64,000 bases of DNA from Mycoplana dimorpha (GTDB taxonomy: Bacteria; Pseudomonadota; Alphaproteobacteria; Rhizobiales; Rhizobiaceae): assembly GCF_003046475.1 (NCBI RefSeq), contig NZ_PZZZ01000001.1:124001-188000 (forward strand), read 5' to 3'. Of the stretch, positions 9,089 through 18,644 are shown piece after piece. A program made the position numbers and the translations under genes. Every line of letters starts with the position of its first letter. Positions within the stretch are counted from its first letter, which is position 1. A model generated the notes under the pieces. That model was not told the DNA's origin. It was given only the letters and a program-made list of their open reading frames with translations, and did not search any database.

Positions 9089-10819
9089 ATGTACTGGAAT
9101 GACACTCGAAAAGCGCTTGTGGCGATGCTGCTGAGCTTCATGATGCTTGCATCGCTGGGCGCGGCACCCTTCGGCGCGGCTGAAGCTGCGGACATCCGCA
9201 GCTCTTGCTGGACGTCGAGCAGTCTGTCCGACGACCTGGCCACTGTCGTCGGCTCGCCCGGCCGCTGGAGCTGCGGCGATCCAATCTATTCCCTCGAAGG
9301 CGAGCGGGCGCTGCTGCGTTTCGAAATCGGTCCGAACGATGTCCTGCCCCGGTATCTCTTTTCCAGGCGAAGTGCGCTTGCGGCCGTGCATCTGCTGGCC
9401 ATCGACGGGGATGGCGCAATGCGCCAGACTTCCCTGTCTGCGAGCGAGCTGCCAAGCGCGCTGTCTGGCGGGTACTTCAAGGCGGCCCTGCCGGGTGTTA
9501 CGCGCGACACGCGACAGGTCGTGGTCGCGTTCGATTTGCCGAGCCACCGCATGACGCTGGAGCGAGCCTATCTGGCGCCATCTGATCTGGCGCTGGGCCC
9601 GGACCTTGTGCGGTATCTCCTCATCCTGGCTGCCTTGGTCGGGATGCTGTCCATGCCGCTCATCTTCAACGCGGCCTTCTACCGGATCCTGCGCGAGCCG
9701 TTCGTGCTCTGGCATTCGATGCTCACGATCTCCTTGCTGCTGACCATCCTGGTTTCCTCCGGTCTCGCAGTCGTTCTCTTCGATCCGCCGGCCATGACGT
9801 TGAGCTGGATGACGACGGTGATCTTCGGTCTGTCGGTCGCTGCCGGGGCGATGTTTACCCGCAGCTTCATCGAACCCGGCCGCATGCATCCGCACCTGCG
9901 GCGAGCGCTGCTCGTTTGCGCCGCATGGGCGATGTTTCTCAGCACAGCCCATGCGGCAGTTCCCTTCGTAGGGCGCCCGGTTCAGTCGACCCTGTATACG
10001 GCGGCTTTCGCTCCGGTGATCGTCATTTTTCTGTTGTCGGTCGTCGACGCATTGCGGCGCGGAAGTCGGGCCGCCAAGTTCCAGGCGGTCGGCTATATCC
10101 CCATCATTCTCGCCGGATTGGTGCGCTTGCTGACGGGCGTGGTCCCGTGGTTGCCGAGCAACGATGCCATGCTGCTGTTCTATGTGGGCTGCGTGTGCGA
10201 GGTGTTGTTCACCACACTCGGCGTGGCAGACCGCTTCATGACGATCAAGCGCCAGCGGGATCAGGCGCGCGTCGAAGCTGACGTGCTTGAGCGCCTTTCC
10301 GAACGTGACCCGCTGACAGGATTGCTCAACCGCCGGGCAATCCAGCAGAATTTCGACAGGTTCCGCGCCGAGGGCTATCACACCATCGCCGTGCTCGACC
10401 TGGACCACTTCAAGACAGTCAACGATGTTCACGGTCACGTGGTCGGCGACGCCGTCCTGAAAGCGTCAGCGAAAGCGCTGCAGGCGGACCCGCAGGTTCA
10501 TGCGTTCCGTCTCGGCGGCGAGGAGTTCGTGCTGCTTCTGCGCGGCAAAGATGCCCAGGCCCGGGCGGAGCGTCGGCGCCAGGCGATCCCCGCCGTCGTC
10601 GCCAATGCGGTTCCGGGCCTTGGGCGCCCCGTTACTGCCAGCATGGGCCTGACGAATTCCTCACCGCATGCGGATGAGCCGTTCGAAGAGCTATATGAGC
10701 GAGCCGATAAGTTGCTCTACAGTGCCAAGCTTGCCGGCCGCAACCGGACCAGAAGCGAAATGGTGCAGGGATCGACGAACGGCGTGAAGCCGGTCTTTGC
10801 GACCGGGGCTAGAACCTGA
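9089..10819 (+). CDS. 7TM-sensor diguanylate cyclase (GGDEF)
   Basis: A 576-residue membrane protein predicted to make cyclic di-GMP. A signal peptide or TM segment (about 9-35) is followed by an extracytoplasmic domain to about 175, seven hydrophobic segments at about 178-385 (7TMR-DISM-like), a short coiled linker, then the GGDEF domain. The linker ends in ERDPLTGLLNRR; the metal/substrate stretch is VLDLDHFKTVND and the signature is RLGGEEF with GGEEF at 476-480, which is catalytically competent. No RxxD inhibitory site lies five residues before it. No strong ribosome site precedes the ATG. It overlaps the end of the convergent sulfotransferase-like gene by 11 bases. Confidence 0.88.
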   Translation: MYWNDTRKALVAMLLSFMMLASLGAAPFGAAEAADIRSSCWTSSSLSDDLATVVGSPGRWSCGDPIYSLEGERALLRFEIGPNDVLPRYLFSRRSALAAVHLLAIDGDGAMRQTSLSASELPSALSGGYFKAALPGVTRDTRQVVVAFDLPSHRMTLERAYLAPSDLALGPDLVRYLLILAALVGMLSMPLIFNAAFYRILREPFVLWHSMLTISLLLTILVSSGLAVVLFDPPAMTLSWMTTVIFGLSVAAGAMFTRSFIEPGRMHPHLRRALLVCAAWAMFLSTAHAAVPFVGRPVQSTLYTAAFAPVIVIFLLSVVDALRRGSRAAKFQAVGYIPIILAGLVRLLTGVVPWLPSNDAMLLFYVGCVCEVLFTTLGVADRFMTIKRQRDQARVEADVLERLSERDPLTGLLNRRAIQQNFDRFRAEGYHTIAVLDLDHFKTVNDVHGHVVGDAVLKASAKALQADPQVHAFRLGGEEFVLLLRGKDAQARAERRRQAIPAVVANAVPGLGRPVTASMGLTNSSPHADEPFEELYERADKLLYSAKLAGRNRTRSEMVQGSTNGVKPVFATGART

Positions 10820-11930
10820 CCCGTTTCCTGAGGCTGCGCCACGTCACCAGCAGCCGCTTGCCCATGTTCAGGGCGGCGAGGGGAGGGTAGGTCGTGCGCG
10901 TCCTCCGCAGTGCCGATTGCAGAAGTTCCTGCACCGCGGGGACCTTCCGCAATTCCTCGTCGTCATAGTAGGCGAACGTCGCCGTTCCGGGCGCAAAGAT
11001 GCTGTCGCTGTCTGGGCGCGGGTGCATGCGCTCGCGGAGCACCGCCAGCAGACGCTTTTCGATGGTTCGGAACTCGTCGGATTGACGCGGCACCGTCAAT
11101 GACCGGCGCGCCGGCGCGCCGCTGCTCGCCATTGTCGCGACAATCCGCGCCTTCTCCTCCGGCGAAAACAGGTAATGCATGGCCTGGCCGATATGGAGTG
11201 CCTTGCGGCTGTTGGATTTGCCGGTCGGAAACCCGCTCTCCTTCGACAGCAGCCGGATGAACTCGGTCAGCTCGATCGGCAGCCGCTGGTTTGTCGGCTG
11301 CTGTGTCGGCTGAAGATCGTGGATGTCGAGGGCGATCTGGAGGAAGTAGCTGTAGATGTCCAGCTGGCGTTTGCGGATTTCGTCGTAGAGCAACACCTTG
11401 TAGTCCACCCCCGGCAACGACAGCACCGGTGAGATCTCCCGCAACGGATTGAGGTAGGCGGTGCGCGAGGGGTTGCGCAGCGGCCGCTCCATCCACTTGG
11501 GCAGGCTGGGCGCCGAGCCCATGCCCGCCTTTTGCGCCCAGAAGGAATAGAACGTGTCGAGCGGGTCGCGCAGCGTGTAGACCACGTGCAGGGAGCGATC
11601 GCCGATGAGCGCCGATATTGCCTGGAAGTGCGGTTTCCGCCAGCGCCGGAACCCTTCCGACGAGAGCAGGACGTTGAGCCCCTCCCTGTCGGCCCGCTGC
11701 ATCACCATCAGGAAGTCGCGATAGGCCGATCCGTCGCGCCGCAGGAACTGATCCGGGCGGTCGGACAGATCGTGATGGGCGATGCCGACGCGCTCGCCAA
11801 TGGCCGGATAAAGCCAGCCGCGCTGCAGCAGCGGCTCGGCGTTGTGATGGAAGTTCGCCTGCAGGTAGGTGGTTGCGGTCTTGTGGGGACCGACATGCAT
11901 CACGAGACGCAGAGGCTTGTTCTGGTTCAT
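10809..11930 (-). CDS. Sulfotransferase-like protein
   Basis: A 373-residue protein resembling PAPS-dependent sulfotransferases. The N-terminal segment MHVGPHKTATTYLQ matches the 5'-phosphosulfate-binding loop (GxxKTGTT type), and VYTLRDPLDTFYSFW resembles the 3'-phosphate-binding R-D-S segment. The remainder is divergent, so the acceptor is unknown; carbohydrate or lipid sulfation are the usual roles. The ATG at 11930 is used because the loop follows directly; a longer frame reaches 12044 without similarity. The ribosome site is weak. It stands alone between ribB (same strand, 61 bases upstream) and the convergent diguanylate cyclase, and looks accessory. Confidence 0.65.
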   Translation of the reverse strand: MNQNKPLRLVMHVGPHKTATTYLQANFHHNAEPLLQRGWLYPAIGERVGIAHHDLSDRPDQFLRRDGSAYRDFLMVMQRADREGLNVLLSSEGFRRWRKPHFQAISALIGDRSLHVVYTLRDPLDTFYSFWAQKAGMGSAPSLPKWMERPLRNPSRTAYLNPLREISPVLSLPGVDYKVLLYDEIRKRQLDIYSYFLQIALDIHDLQPTQQPTNQRLPIELTEFIRLLSKESGFPTGKSNSRKALHIGQAMHYLFSPEEKARIVATMASSGAPARRSLTVPRQSDEFRTIEKRLLAVLRERMHPRPDSDSIFAPGTATFAYYDDEELRKVPAVQELLQSALRRTRTTYPPLAALNMGKRLLVTWRSLRKRVRF

Positions 11931-11991
11931 ACCAGTTCTACGTTTCGCCCCGCATGTCCATTCGCGGCCCGGTGGCCGGATAGCGCCTTCC

Positions 11992-13092
11992 TCAGCAGAT
12001 GTCGGTTGCGGCGATGCGAATGCCGAAGCCTTCCAGCCCGACATAGTGGCGCTCCCGGGAGGCCATCAGCCGGATCGAGGTGATGCCGAGGTCCTTTAGG
12101 ATCTGCGCGCCGAGACCGATCTCCAGCCATTCGCTTTCGCGGGCCTGCGCCTCGCTGTGCCCCTCGCGGTCTTGGCTGCCCTTGCGGGCCGTGCTCGACA
12201 CGCCGACGCCGACGGAACCCTCGCGCAGATAGACGATGACGCCGCGCCCGTGCTCGGCGATGCGCTTCATGATGGCCTCGATCTGGCGGCCGTTGCCGAA
12301 CACGTCCTCGCCGACGTTCTCCAGCTGGAGCCGTACCGGGATGTCGATGCCGTCCCGGATGTCGCCGAAGACCACCGCCATGTGCTGCATCGGGTCCCAG
12401 GGCAGCGAGTAGGTCGTCGCCTTCGCCTTGCCGACCGGTGTGCCGAGCTCGAAGGTGGAGCCCTGCTCGATCAGCGTCTCCTTGCGCTGGCGGTAGGCGA
12501 TCAGGTCGGCCACCGAGACCTGCTTCAGCCCGTTCGTCTCAGCGAACGCAGCGACCTGCGGGCCGCGCATCACCGTTCCATCGTCGTTGACGAGTTCACA
12601 GATGACGCCGACCGGCGGCAGGCTTGCAAGCCGGCACAGATCGACCGCCGCCTCCGTATGGCCGGAGCGCATCAGGACGCCGCCCTCGCGGGCGACCAGC
12701 GGGAAGATGTGGCCGGGACGGACGAAATCGGCGGGGCCGATGTTGGGATTGGCGAGGTTGCGCACCGTCAGCGTCCGGTCCTCGGCGGAGATGCCGGTGG
12801 TCGTGCCGTGCTTGAAGTCCACTGAGACCGTGAACGCGGTCGTGTGCGCCGAATCGTTGTCGGCCACCATGGCGCTCAGGTTCAGCCGCTTGGCTTCCTC
12901 GCGCGGCATCGGCGTGCAGACGATGCCGGAGGTGTGGCGGACGATGAAGGCCATCTTCTCGGGCGTGCAGTGCACCGCCGCGACGATCAGGTCGCCCTCG
13001 TTCTCGCGGCCGTCATCGTCGGTTACCACGACGATCTCGCCGGCCTCGAAGGCCCGGATGGCATCGACAACGCGCTTCTGGTCAAAGGACAT
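11992..13092 (-). CDS. ribB: 3,4-dihydroxy-2-butanone 4-phosphate synthase with degenerate GTP cyclohydrolase II domain (RibBX)
   Basis: A 366-residue two-domain protein. Residues 1-205 are RibB, which converts ribulose-5-phosphate to DHBP for riboflavin synthesis; DDDGRENEGDLI (acidic metal site), HTSGIVCTPM and RPGHIFPLVAREGGVLMRSG are intact. Residues about 210-366 have the RibA fold outline (GDIRDGIDIPVRLQLEN, VIVYLREGSVGVGV), but the three zinc-binding cysteines of GTP cyclohydrolase II are gone: the usual S-E-C and R-C-D-C positions read L-E-N and N-G-R-Q. GTP cyclohydrolase activity is therefore not expected. Such RibBX proteins are known in proteobacteria. GGGAG precedes the ATG. aroC lies 24 bases upstream on the same strand. 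Confidence 0.92.
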   Translation of the reverse strand: MSFDQKRVVDAIRAFEAGEIVVVTDDDGRENEGDLIVAAVHCTPEKMAFIVRHTSGIVCTPMPREEAKRLNLSAMVADNDSAHTTAFTVSVDFKHGTTTGISAEDRTLTVRNLANPNIGPADFVRPGHIFPLVAREGGVLMRSGHTEAAVDLCRLASLPPVGVICELVNDDGTVMRGPQVAAFAETNGLKQVSVADLIAYRQRKETLIEQGSTFELGTPVGKAKATTYSLPWDPMQHMAVVFGDIRDGIDIPVRLQLENVGEDVFGNGRQIEAIMKRIAEHGRGVIVYLREGSVGVGVSSTARKGSQDREGHSEAQARESEWLEIGLGAQILKDLGITSIRLMASRERHYVGLEGFGIRIAATDIC

Positions 13093-13116
13093 TTCGTAAC
13101 TCCCGGAGTGTCGCGG

Positions 13117-14214
13117 TCAGGCCTGGCGGCCGGTCTGGCCGCGGTCCCGCAGGTAGTGGTCGGCGATCGCGCAGGCGACCATCGCCTCGCCGATCGGCAC
13201 CGCGCGGATGCCGACGCACGGGTCGTGCCGGCCCTTGGTGCGCACGTCCACCTCGTTGCCGTCGCTGTCGATCGAGCGGCGCTCCGTCAGGATCGACGAG
13301 GTCGGCTTGATCGCGAAGCGCGCCACCACCGGCTGGCCGGTGGCGATGCCGCCAAGGATGCCGCCGGCGTGGTTGGACAGAAACACTGGCTTGCCGTCGG
13401 CGCCGATGCGCATTTCATCGGCGTTCTCCTCGCCGGTGATTTCGGCGGCGCCGAAGCCGTTGCCGATCTCCACGCCCTTGACGGCATTGATCGACATGAG
13501 GTTGGCGGCGATGTCCTGGTCGAGCTTGGCGTAGATCGGCGCGCCGATCCCCGCCGGAACGCCCTCGGCCACCACCTCGACGACGGCGCCGATCGAGGAG
13601 CCGGCCTTGCGGATGCCGTCGAGGTATTCCTCCCAGACCGGCACGATCTCGGGGTCGGGGGCGAAGAACGGGTTCGTGTCGACGACGCTCCAGTCCCAGT
13701 TGTCGCGGTTGATCCTGTGCTTGCCGATCTGCACGAGCACGGCACGAACCGTAAGCCCGGGCACCACCTTGCGGGCAATGCCGCCGGCAGCGACGCGCGC
13801 TGCCGTCTCGCGTGCCGAGGAGCGGCCGCCGCCGCGATAGTCACGAATGCCGTACTTGACGTCATAGGTGTAGTCGGCGTGGCCGGGGCGGTAGCGCTTG
13901 GCGATCTCGGAATAATCCTTCGAGCGCTGGTCGGTGTTCTCGATCAGCATCGAGATCGGCGTGCCGGTGGCGATCATCGTCTCGCCGTCATCGTCCAGCA
14001 TCACCCCGGAGAGCACCTTGACCAGATCGTCCTCGCGGCGTTGGGTGACGAAGCGCGACTGGCCGGGCTTGCGCTTGTCGAGCCAGGCCTGGATTTCGGC
14101 GAGCGTGAAGCGGATGCCGGGCGGGCAGCCGTCCACGACGCAGCCGAGTGCCGGGCCATGGCTCTCGCCCCAGGTGGTGACGCGGAAAAGATGGCCGAAG
14201 GTATTGTGCGACAT
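13117..14214 (-). CDS. aroC: Chorismate synthase
   Basis: Final shikimate-pathway enzyme, converting EPSP to chorismate using reduced FMN. The 365-residue length is normal. Signatures are [23 protein letters not shown] at the N-terminus, [32 protein letters not shown], and the C-terminal [19 protein letters not shown]. The ATG at 14214 gives the conserved start [11 protein letters not shown] with CAGGA five bases before it; the open frame upstream to 14418 has no family similarity. It is likely co-transcribed with ribB, whose enzyme supplies the flavin branch that AroC depends on. Confidence 0.95.
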   Translation of the reverse strand: MSHNTFGHLFRVTTWGESHGPALGCVVDGCPPGIRFTLAEIQAWLDKRKPGQSRFVTQRREDDLVKVLSGVMLDDDGETMIATGTPISMLIENTDQRSKDYSEIAKRYRPGHADYTYDVKYGIRDYRGGGRSSARETAARVAAGGIARKVVPGLTVRAVLVQIGKHRINRDNWDWSVVDTNPFFAPDPEIVPVWEEYLDGIRKAGSSIGAVVEVVAEGVPAGIGAPIYAKLDQDIAANLMSINAVKGVEIGNGFGAAEITGEENADEMRIGADGKPVFLSNHAGGILGGIATGQPVVARFAIKPTSSILTERRSIDSDGNEVDVRTKGRHDPCVGIRAVPIGEAMVACAIADHYLRDRGQTGRQA

Positions 14215-14445
14215 GAATTCCTGCCCGCAGCGTTCCGGGTCGCAGCGCAAGGCGCGCGCGTCGGTCGTTCCTGTTGCGGCACTCATAGTGCCGATTATCC
14301 CAAAGTTGAAGTCTTTTCGGCGCGAAAGTTTCGGGCGTGATGCGTCCGGGCCCGAACGCAAGGCAGCCAAAATAGCAGGAGCCGGTTTCTGAGGGAGAAG
14401 TAAGGACCGGAGCCGCAACGGGCGATTCCGAAGGGGCGCGGCGGC

Positions 14446-17400
14446 CTAGCTGGCCGCCTTCCAGCGATGCTCGAGTACGAAGGACCTGAACTCATCGCGC
14501 GACAGCGGCGGGGCGAAGGCGAAGCCCTGCAGCAGGTCACAACCGAGCGCGCTCAGCATCTCGGCGTGCGCCATGGTCTCCACGCCCTCGGCTACCACTT
14601 CGATGCCGAGGGAGCGGCCGATTTCGATGATCGAACGCACCAGTGCCCGCTCGTGCTGCGAGGTCAGCATAGGCTCTACCAGTTGGCGGTCGATCTTGAG
14701 CCGTTTCGGCCGCAGCTTCAGGAGGCTGACGATCGAGGTGTGGCCGGTGCCAAAGTCGTCGATCTCGATATCGATGCCGAGTTCCTTGATGCGCTCGATG
14801 TTGCGCAGCACGACATCGTCCGTCTCGTCGAGGAAGATGGATTCGACGAGTTCGAAGGTGATCTGACCCGGAAGGATGCAAAGCCCGGTGAGGCTCTCGA
14901 CCAGGGTCTCGTCGCGCAGGCGGCGCGCGGAGACGTTGACCGAGATCTTCGGCATGATGATGCCCTTCGTCGCCCACAGGCTGCAATCGATCAGGGCGCG
15001 CTCCAGCATCGTCCGGTCGAGGGTCGCGGTGACGTTGAGGTCCTCGGCCACGTTGATGAAACTGTCGGGCGTGAGCAGCCCGTCTCGCGGGTGCTGCCAG
15101 CGCACCAGCACTTCCGCCCCAGCAAGTTCCAGCGTCCGGGCAGAAATCTGCGGCTGGTAATAGGGAACGAACTCGTTGTTCTCGATGCCGGCCAGGATGT
15201 CGTCGGCGATGCGCTTGTTGCGGATGACCTCGGCTTCGAGCACGGCGTTGTAGAACTCGTGCCGGCTGCGGCCCTGTGCCTTTGCCCGGTAGAGCGCGAT
15301 GTCGGCCTTGACGAGCAGCTTGCGCGTGTCGATTGCCGGTCCATCGCCGACGGCGATCCCGATGCTGACGCCGAAGCGGCACGTATGCCCTTCGTAGTCG
15401 ACCGGCTGGCGCATCAGGCCGATGATGCGCTGCGACAGGGCGGTCAGTTCGGCGGGGTCGTTGCTGCCGGTCACCACCACGAATTCGTCGCCGCCGATGC
15501 GGGCCACGAGATCCCCCGGCTTCACGCAGTCGCGCAGGATGTTCGCGGCGTGGACGAGCAGGGCGTCGCCGGCGGCATGGCCGAGCGTGTCGTTGATCTG
15601 CTTGAACCGGTCCAGATCGATGTGGAGGAGGCCGACAGTGGTGCCGCCGGCTGCGCCGGTGGCCGCCAGCGCCTCGAGGTGCTGGTCGAGCTTTCGCCGG
15701 TTTCCGAGGCCGGTCAGCGGATCATGCAGCGAATTATGCTCGATCCGGTTCTTCGCCTGTTCGAGTTCGACATTCTTCTGCATCAGTTGCTCGGTCATCA
15801 GCACGTCGTCTGTGATGTCGAACGCAAGGCCGACGAACTTGCGCTTTCCGTCCGGCGCGACGTGGAGCTTGCCGACCGACTGGACATGCCGGATCGTGCC
15901 GTCGGGAAGGAGAACCCGCGACTTGCGCAGGTAGGCCTCACCGCTTTCGATGCACTGGTTTGCCTTTGCCTTCGCCTCGGCGCGGTCCTCGGGGTGGATG
16001 GCGTTGAGCCAGGTCTGGTGGGTGACGCGCTCGCCGGTGTTCGGCACGCCGTATAGCTGGTGCGTGCGATCGTCCCAGAGCGTCAGCCCTTCGTCGAGGT
16101 CCGCTTCCCACAGTCCGCACTTGTAGGCATCCAGCGCCATGTCGAGGCGCTGGGTGATCTTGATCAGGGCGTCCTTCTGTCGGTCCGACTGCTCCTTGGC
16201 GGCCTTCAGCCGTTCGTTGAGCAGCACGTCCTCGGTCACGTCCCAACTGATGCCGGTCAGTTTGACCTCGTCATCGATCGTCAGGCAGGAGCCGACGCTG
16301 CGGATGTGCCGCGTGCTGCCGTCGGCAAGGACGACGCGATACTGCGACCAGTAGCTCGACCTGGCCGCAATGGCTGCCTCGACTGCCTCTTCGGCCTCGG
16401 CCAGGTCGTCCGGATGCACGGCGGCCCGCCACATCGCGTGGCTGGGCGGCTCGTCTTCGCCAAGCCCGTGCAGCAGGTACATCTGCCGGTCCCACTCGCG
16501 TCGGCGGTCGATAAGCGCAACTTCCCAGATCCCCGTCTTGGAGGCCTCCAGCGCTAGGTCGAGCCGTTGCGACAGCGAGCGGATCAGCGTCTCGCGCGCC
16601 TTCATGCCGGCGATGTGGCGCTGCCTTTCGCCGACAAGCCCGCCGGCGAGAAAAATGGGCAGGAGGATGATGAAGGCCGCAGCCGCGGTTGCCAGGCGGA
16701 TCTGCGACACATCGTCGGAGGGGCTCTGCCAGCCCTCGATCGGGATGGCCGCCAGTTCCCAGCGCCCGCCGGGAAATTCGACGACAAGCCGGACCGGCTC
16801 GGTCGCAAAGATGTCGGGATCGCCCAGGAACGGCTCCTGCCGCGCGCCAGGACGGCTGACGTCCCGGATCGAAACGGAAAGCTTCTTGCCGCCCTCGAGC
16901 CGTCCGTCGGCACTATGGGTGAGCCCGGCAGCGGCATAGAGCCTGCTTTCGTCTATGACGCCCGCGACATAGCCCCAGAAGGCGGAAGCGCCGCCGTCGG
17001 TGTCGACGACGGGGATGACCAGGTTGAAGCCGCGGCTGCCGTCGGGCAAGGGCGCGGGACCGAGCATGACCGGCCCGTCGACAGTCCGGTTTCGCCCCGA
17101 TGCAATGCGGAAGGCGGAGTCGTGCATCGAATCTGTGGACGTCTCGCTGCCTGCGCGTGGAAAGGTCTGGGCGACCAGGCCGCCGGGAGCAGCGGCGAAG
17201 CGGCGGAACTGCGGGTTCTGGTCGAGAAGCCTTCCGGCGACGAGATCGAACTTGCCGGCGGCGTGTTGCGGGTTCGCGGCATACAGGTTCGCAAGCCCCC
17301 GCAATGCTGCGGCATTGCGATTGATCGCCCCTTCAAGCCTGGCGCCGATCAGGCCGAGATCGGTTGCGGCACTGGCCTGAATTTCGCTTTGATGGAGCCG

Positions 17401-17529
17401 TTCGTTCTGTCTCTCATAGGCCTGGCCCGCAACGAGGATGACCCCCGCCGCGATCGCGGCCGGCACAAGTGGCGGCCTGACCCAATCGGCCACGGCCTTT
17501 GCCTTGCGTCTCACATCCCCAGCACGCAC
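14446..17529 (-). CDS. Membrane sensor with PAS repeats, GGDEF and EAL domains (CHASE-like input)
   Basis: A 1027-residue cyclic-di-GMP protein. TM1 is at about 18-36, a CHASE-like periplasmic domain spans about 40-280, TM2 is about 283-303, two PAS domains follow (about 320-450 and 455-580), then GGDEF and EAL. The GGDEF is intact (RIGGDEF, 679-683), with a weakened inhibitory site (KPGD instead of RxxD). The EAL motif reads EVL at about 805 but keeps the catalytic Glu, and ELVES, DDFGTGHTS, LKIDRQ and VAEGVET are present, so both activities are plausible. It has no operon partner; the plus-strand DUF1344 gene diverges from it. Confidence 0.92.
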   Translation of the reverse strand: MRAGDVRRKAKAVADWVRPPLVPAAIAAGVILVAGQAYERQNERLHQSEIQASAATDLGLIGARLEGAINRNAAALRGLANLYAANPQHAAGKFDLVAGRLLDQNPQFRRFAAAPGGLVAQTFPRAGSETSTDSMHDSAFRIASGRNRTVDGPVMLGPAPLPDGSRGFNLVIPVVDTDGGASAFWGYVAGVIDESRLYAAAGLTHSADGRLEGGKKLSVSIRDVSRPGARQEPFLGDPDIFATEPVRLVVEFPGGRWELAAIPIEGWQSPSDDVSQIRLATAAAAFIILLPIFLAGGLVGERQRHIAGMKARETLIRSLSQRLDLALEASKTGIWEVALIDRRREWDRQMYLLHGLGEDEPPSHAMWRAAVHPDDLAEAEEAVEAAIAARSSYWSQYRVVLADGSTRHIRSVGSCLTIDDEVKLTGISWDVTEDVLLNERLKAAKEQSDRQKDALIKITQRLDMALDAYKCGLWEADLDEGLTLWDDRTHQLYGVPNTGERVTHQTWLNAIHPEDRAEAKAKANQCIESGEAYLRKSRVLLPDGTIRHVQSVGKLHVAPDGKRKFVGLAFDITDDVLMTEQLMQKNVELEQAKNRIEHNSLHDPLTGLGNRRKLDQHLEALAATGAAGGTTVGLLHIDLDRFKQINDTLGHAAGDALLVHAANILRDCVKPGDLVARIGGDEFVVVTGSNDPAELTALSQRIIGLMRQPVDYEGHTCRFGVSIGIAVGDGPAIDTRKLLVKADIALYRAKAQGRSRHEFYNAVLEAEVIRNKRIADDILAGIENNEFVPYYQPQISARTLELAGAEVLVRWQHPRDGLLTPDSFINVAEDLNVTATLDRTMLERALIDCSLWATKGIIMPKISVNVSARRLRDETLVESLTGLCILPGQITFELVESIFLDETDDVVLRNIERIKELGIDIEIDDFGTGHTSIVSLLKLRPKRLKIDRQLVEPMLTSQHERALVRSIIEIGRSLGIEVVAEGVETMAHAEMLSALGCDLLQGFAFAPPLSRDEFRSFVLEHRWKAAS

Positions 17530-17759
17530 AGCGCTTCCCCCACGTCAGCACGTTAGGTATCGTTCATTAAAATTGCATTGATGTTAGAGGTGGGCCGGCC
17601 TTGGGCGGAAATCCAACGGATTGCGTCCGGCGGGGCTTGATCGGCCGCCGCTTTCGCGGCATCCATTACGGCCGAAAGCGATGCGAGGGCGAATTTCGCC
17701 ATAATCGAAAGGCATCAAGCGTGACCGACAACACCGATCCAAGCAGAGGGTTTCGCAAG

Positions 17760-18020
17760 ATGCGTTCCATCATTGCCGCGCTGATTGCTGCGGCCGCTAT
17801 CCTTGCCCCGATGGCCGCGAATGCCGAAAGCGCCGATGTTGAAGCCGTCATCACGAGCGTCGACACGACGGGGCTGGTGCTGACCCTCGACGACGGAAAG
17901 AAGTATCAGGCGCCCGAGGAATTCAACTTCGATGGGCTCGAGCCCGGCGTGAAGGTGCTGGTCTTCTATACCGAGGTCGACGGCAAGCGCATCATCGACG
18001 ACCTGGAAATCCGCCAGTAG
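17760..18020 (+). CDS. DUF1344 exported protein
   Basis: An 86-residue secreted protein. Residues 1-23 form a signal peptide ending in AANA, leaving a mature domain of about 62 residues starting ESADVEAVITSVD. The ITSVDTTGLVLTLDDGKKY pattern matches the DUF1344 family, small beta-rich periplasmic proteins frequent in rhizobia with no known function. The ATG at 17760 is chosen because the signal peptide starts there and GAGGG lies 9 bases upstream; the frame is open from 17601. It converges with the histidine phosphatase gene across 21 bases. Confidence 0.8.
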   Translation: MRSIIAALIAAAAILAPMAANAESADVEAVITSVDTTGLVLTLDDGKKYQAPEEFNFDGLEPGVKVLVFYTEVDGKRIIDDLEIRQ

Positions 18021-18041
18021 CTGTTGGCCCGGGGGCGTTTG

Positions 18042-18623
18042 CTAGAGCCAGGCTGCGCCTTGGTCGTCGATCCGCAGGATGCGGTCCTGGTGGATCGGGG
18101 CATGTGCCGCCTGGTCGACAGGCATGCCGCTGAACTTGAAAATGGCGCGGAAAATGCCGCCGTGGCTGACGCAGACGGTAGGCCGGTCGACATTGTTGAA
18201 CCAGGACCCGACGCGCCACGAGAGAATCTCGTAGCTTTCCGCGTCCTCGCCGGGCGGGATGAAATCCCATTTCGACCGTGAGCGTTCCTTCACCTTGTCG
18301 CGCGCGGTCTTCTTCAGTTCCGAGATGGTGTAGCCCTCCCAGTCGCCGAAGCAGACTTCGATCAGGCGGTCGTCGGTGCGGTAGGCGAGGGGATCGAGCC
18401 CCATGGCGGCGCGCAGGCGCTCCATCGTGTCACGGGTGCGCCCGAGCGGGCTTGCGACATAATCGAAGGTACCGGCCGTGCCGCCCAGGATGTTCCTGAG
18501 CGCCCGGCCGTTCTCGGACGCCTGGCGGCGTCCGGTGTCGTTGAGCGGGATGTCTTTTTGGCCTTGCAGTCGTCCCTCGGCATTCCAGTCGGTTTGCCCG
18601 TGGCGGATCATGTAGACAAGCAC
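18042..18623 (-). CDS. Histidine phosphatase family protein
   Basis: A 193-residue phosphoglycerate-mutase-like phosphatase. The catalytic RHGQTDWN motif is at residues 7-14; other active-site parts are ASPLGRTRDTM, the acid CFGDWEG, and the second His in VSHGGIFR. Whether it acts on a sugar phosphate or another phosphomonoester is unclear; it lacks features specific to glycolytic dPGM and is shorter than it. It begins 21 bases after fabI on the same strand, so both should be one operon. Confidence 0.88.
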   Translation of the reverse strand: MLVYMIRHGQTDWNAEGRLQGQKDIPLNDTGRRQASENGRALRNILGGTAGTFDYVASPLGRTRDTMERLRAAMGLDPLAYRTDDRLIEVCFGDWEGYTISELKKTARDKVKERSRSKWDFIPPGEDAESYEILSWRVGSWFNNVDRPTVCVSHGGIFRAIFKFSGMPVDQAAHAPIHQDRILRIDDQGAAWL

Positions 18624-18644
18624 GGCCGTGCTCCGCAGTGTGCC

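Noticed and set aside
13093-13116. Possible FMN riboswitch before ribB
   Set aside because: Only 24 bases separate aroC from ribB, far too short for an RFN element.
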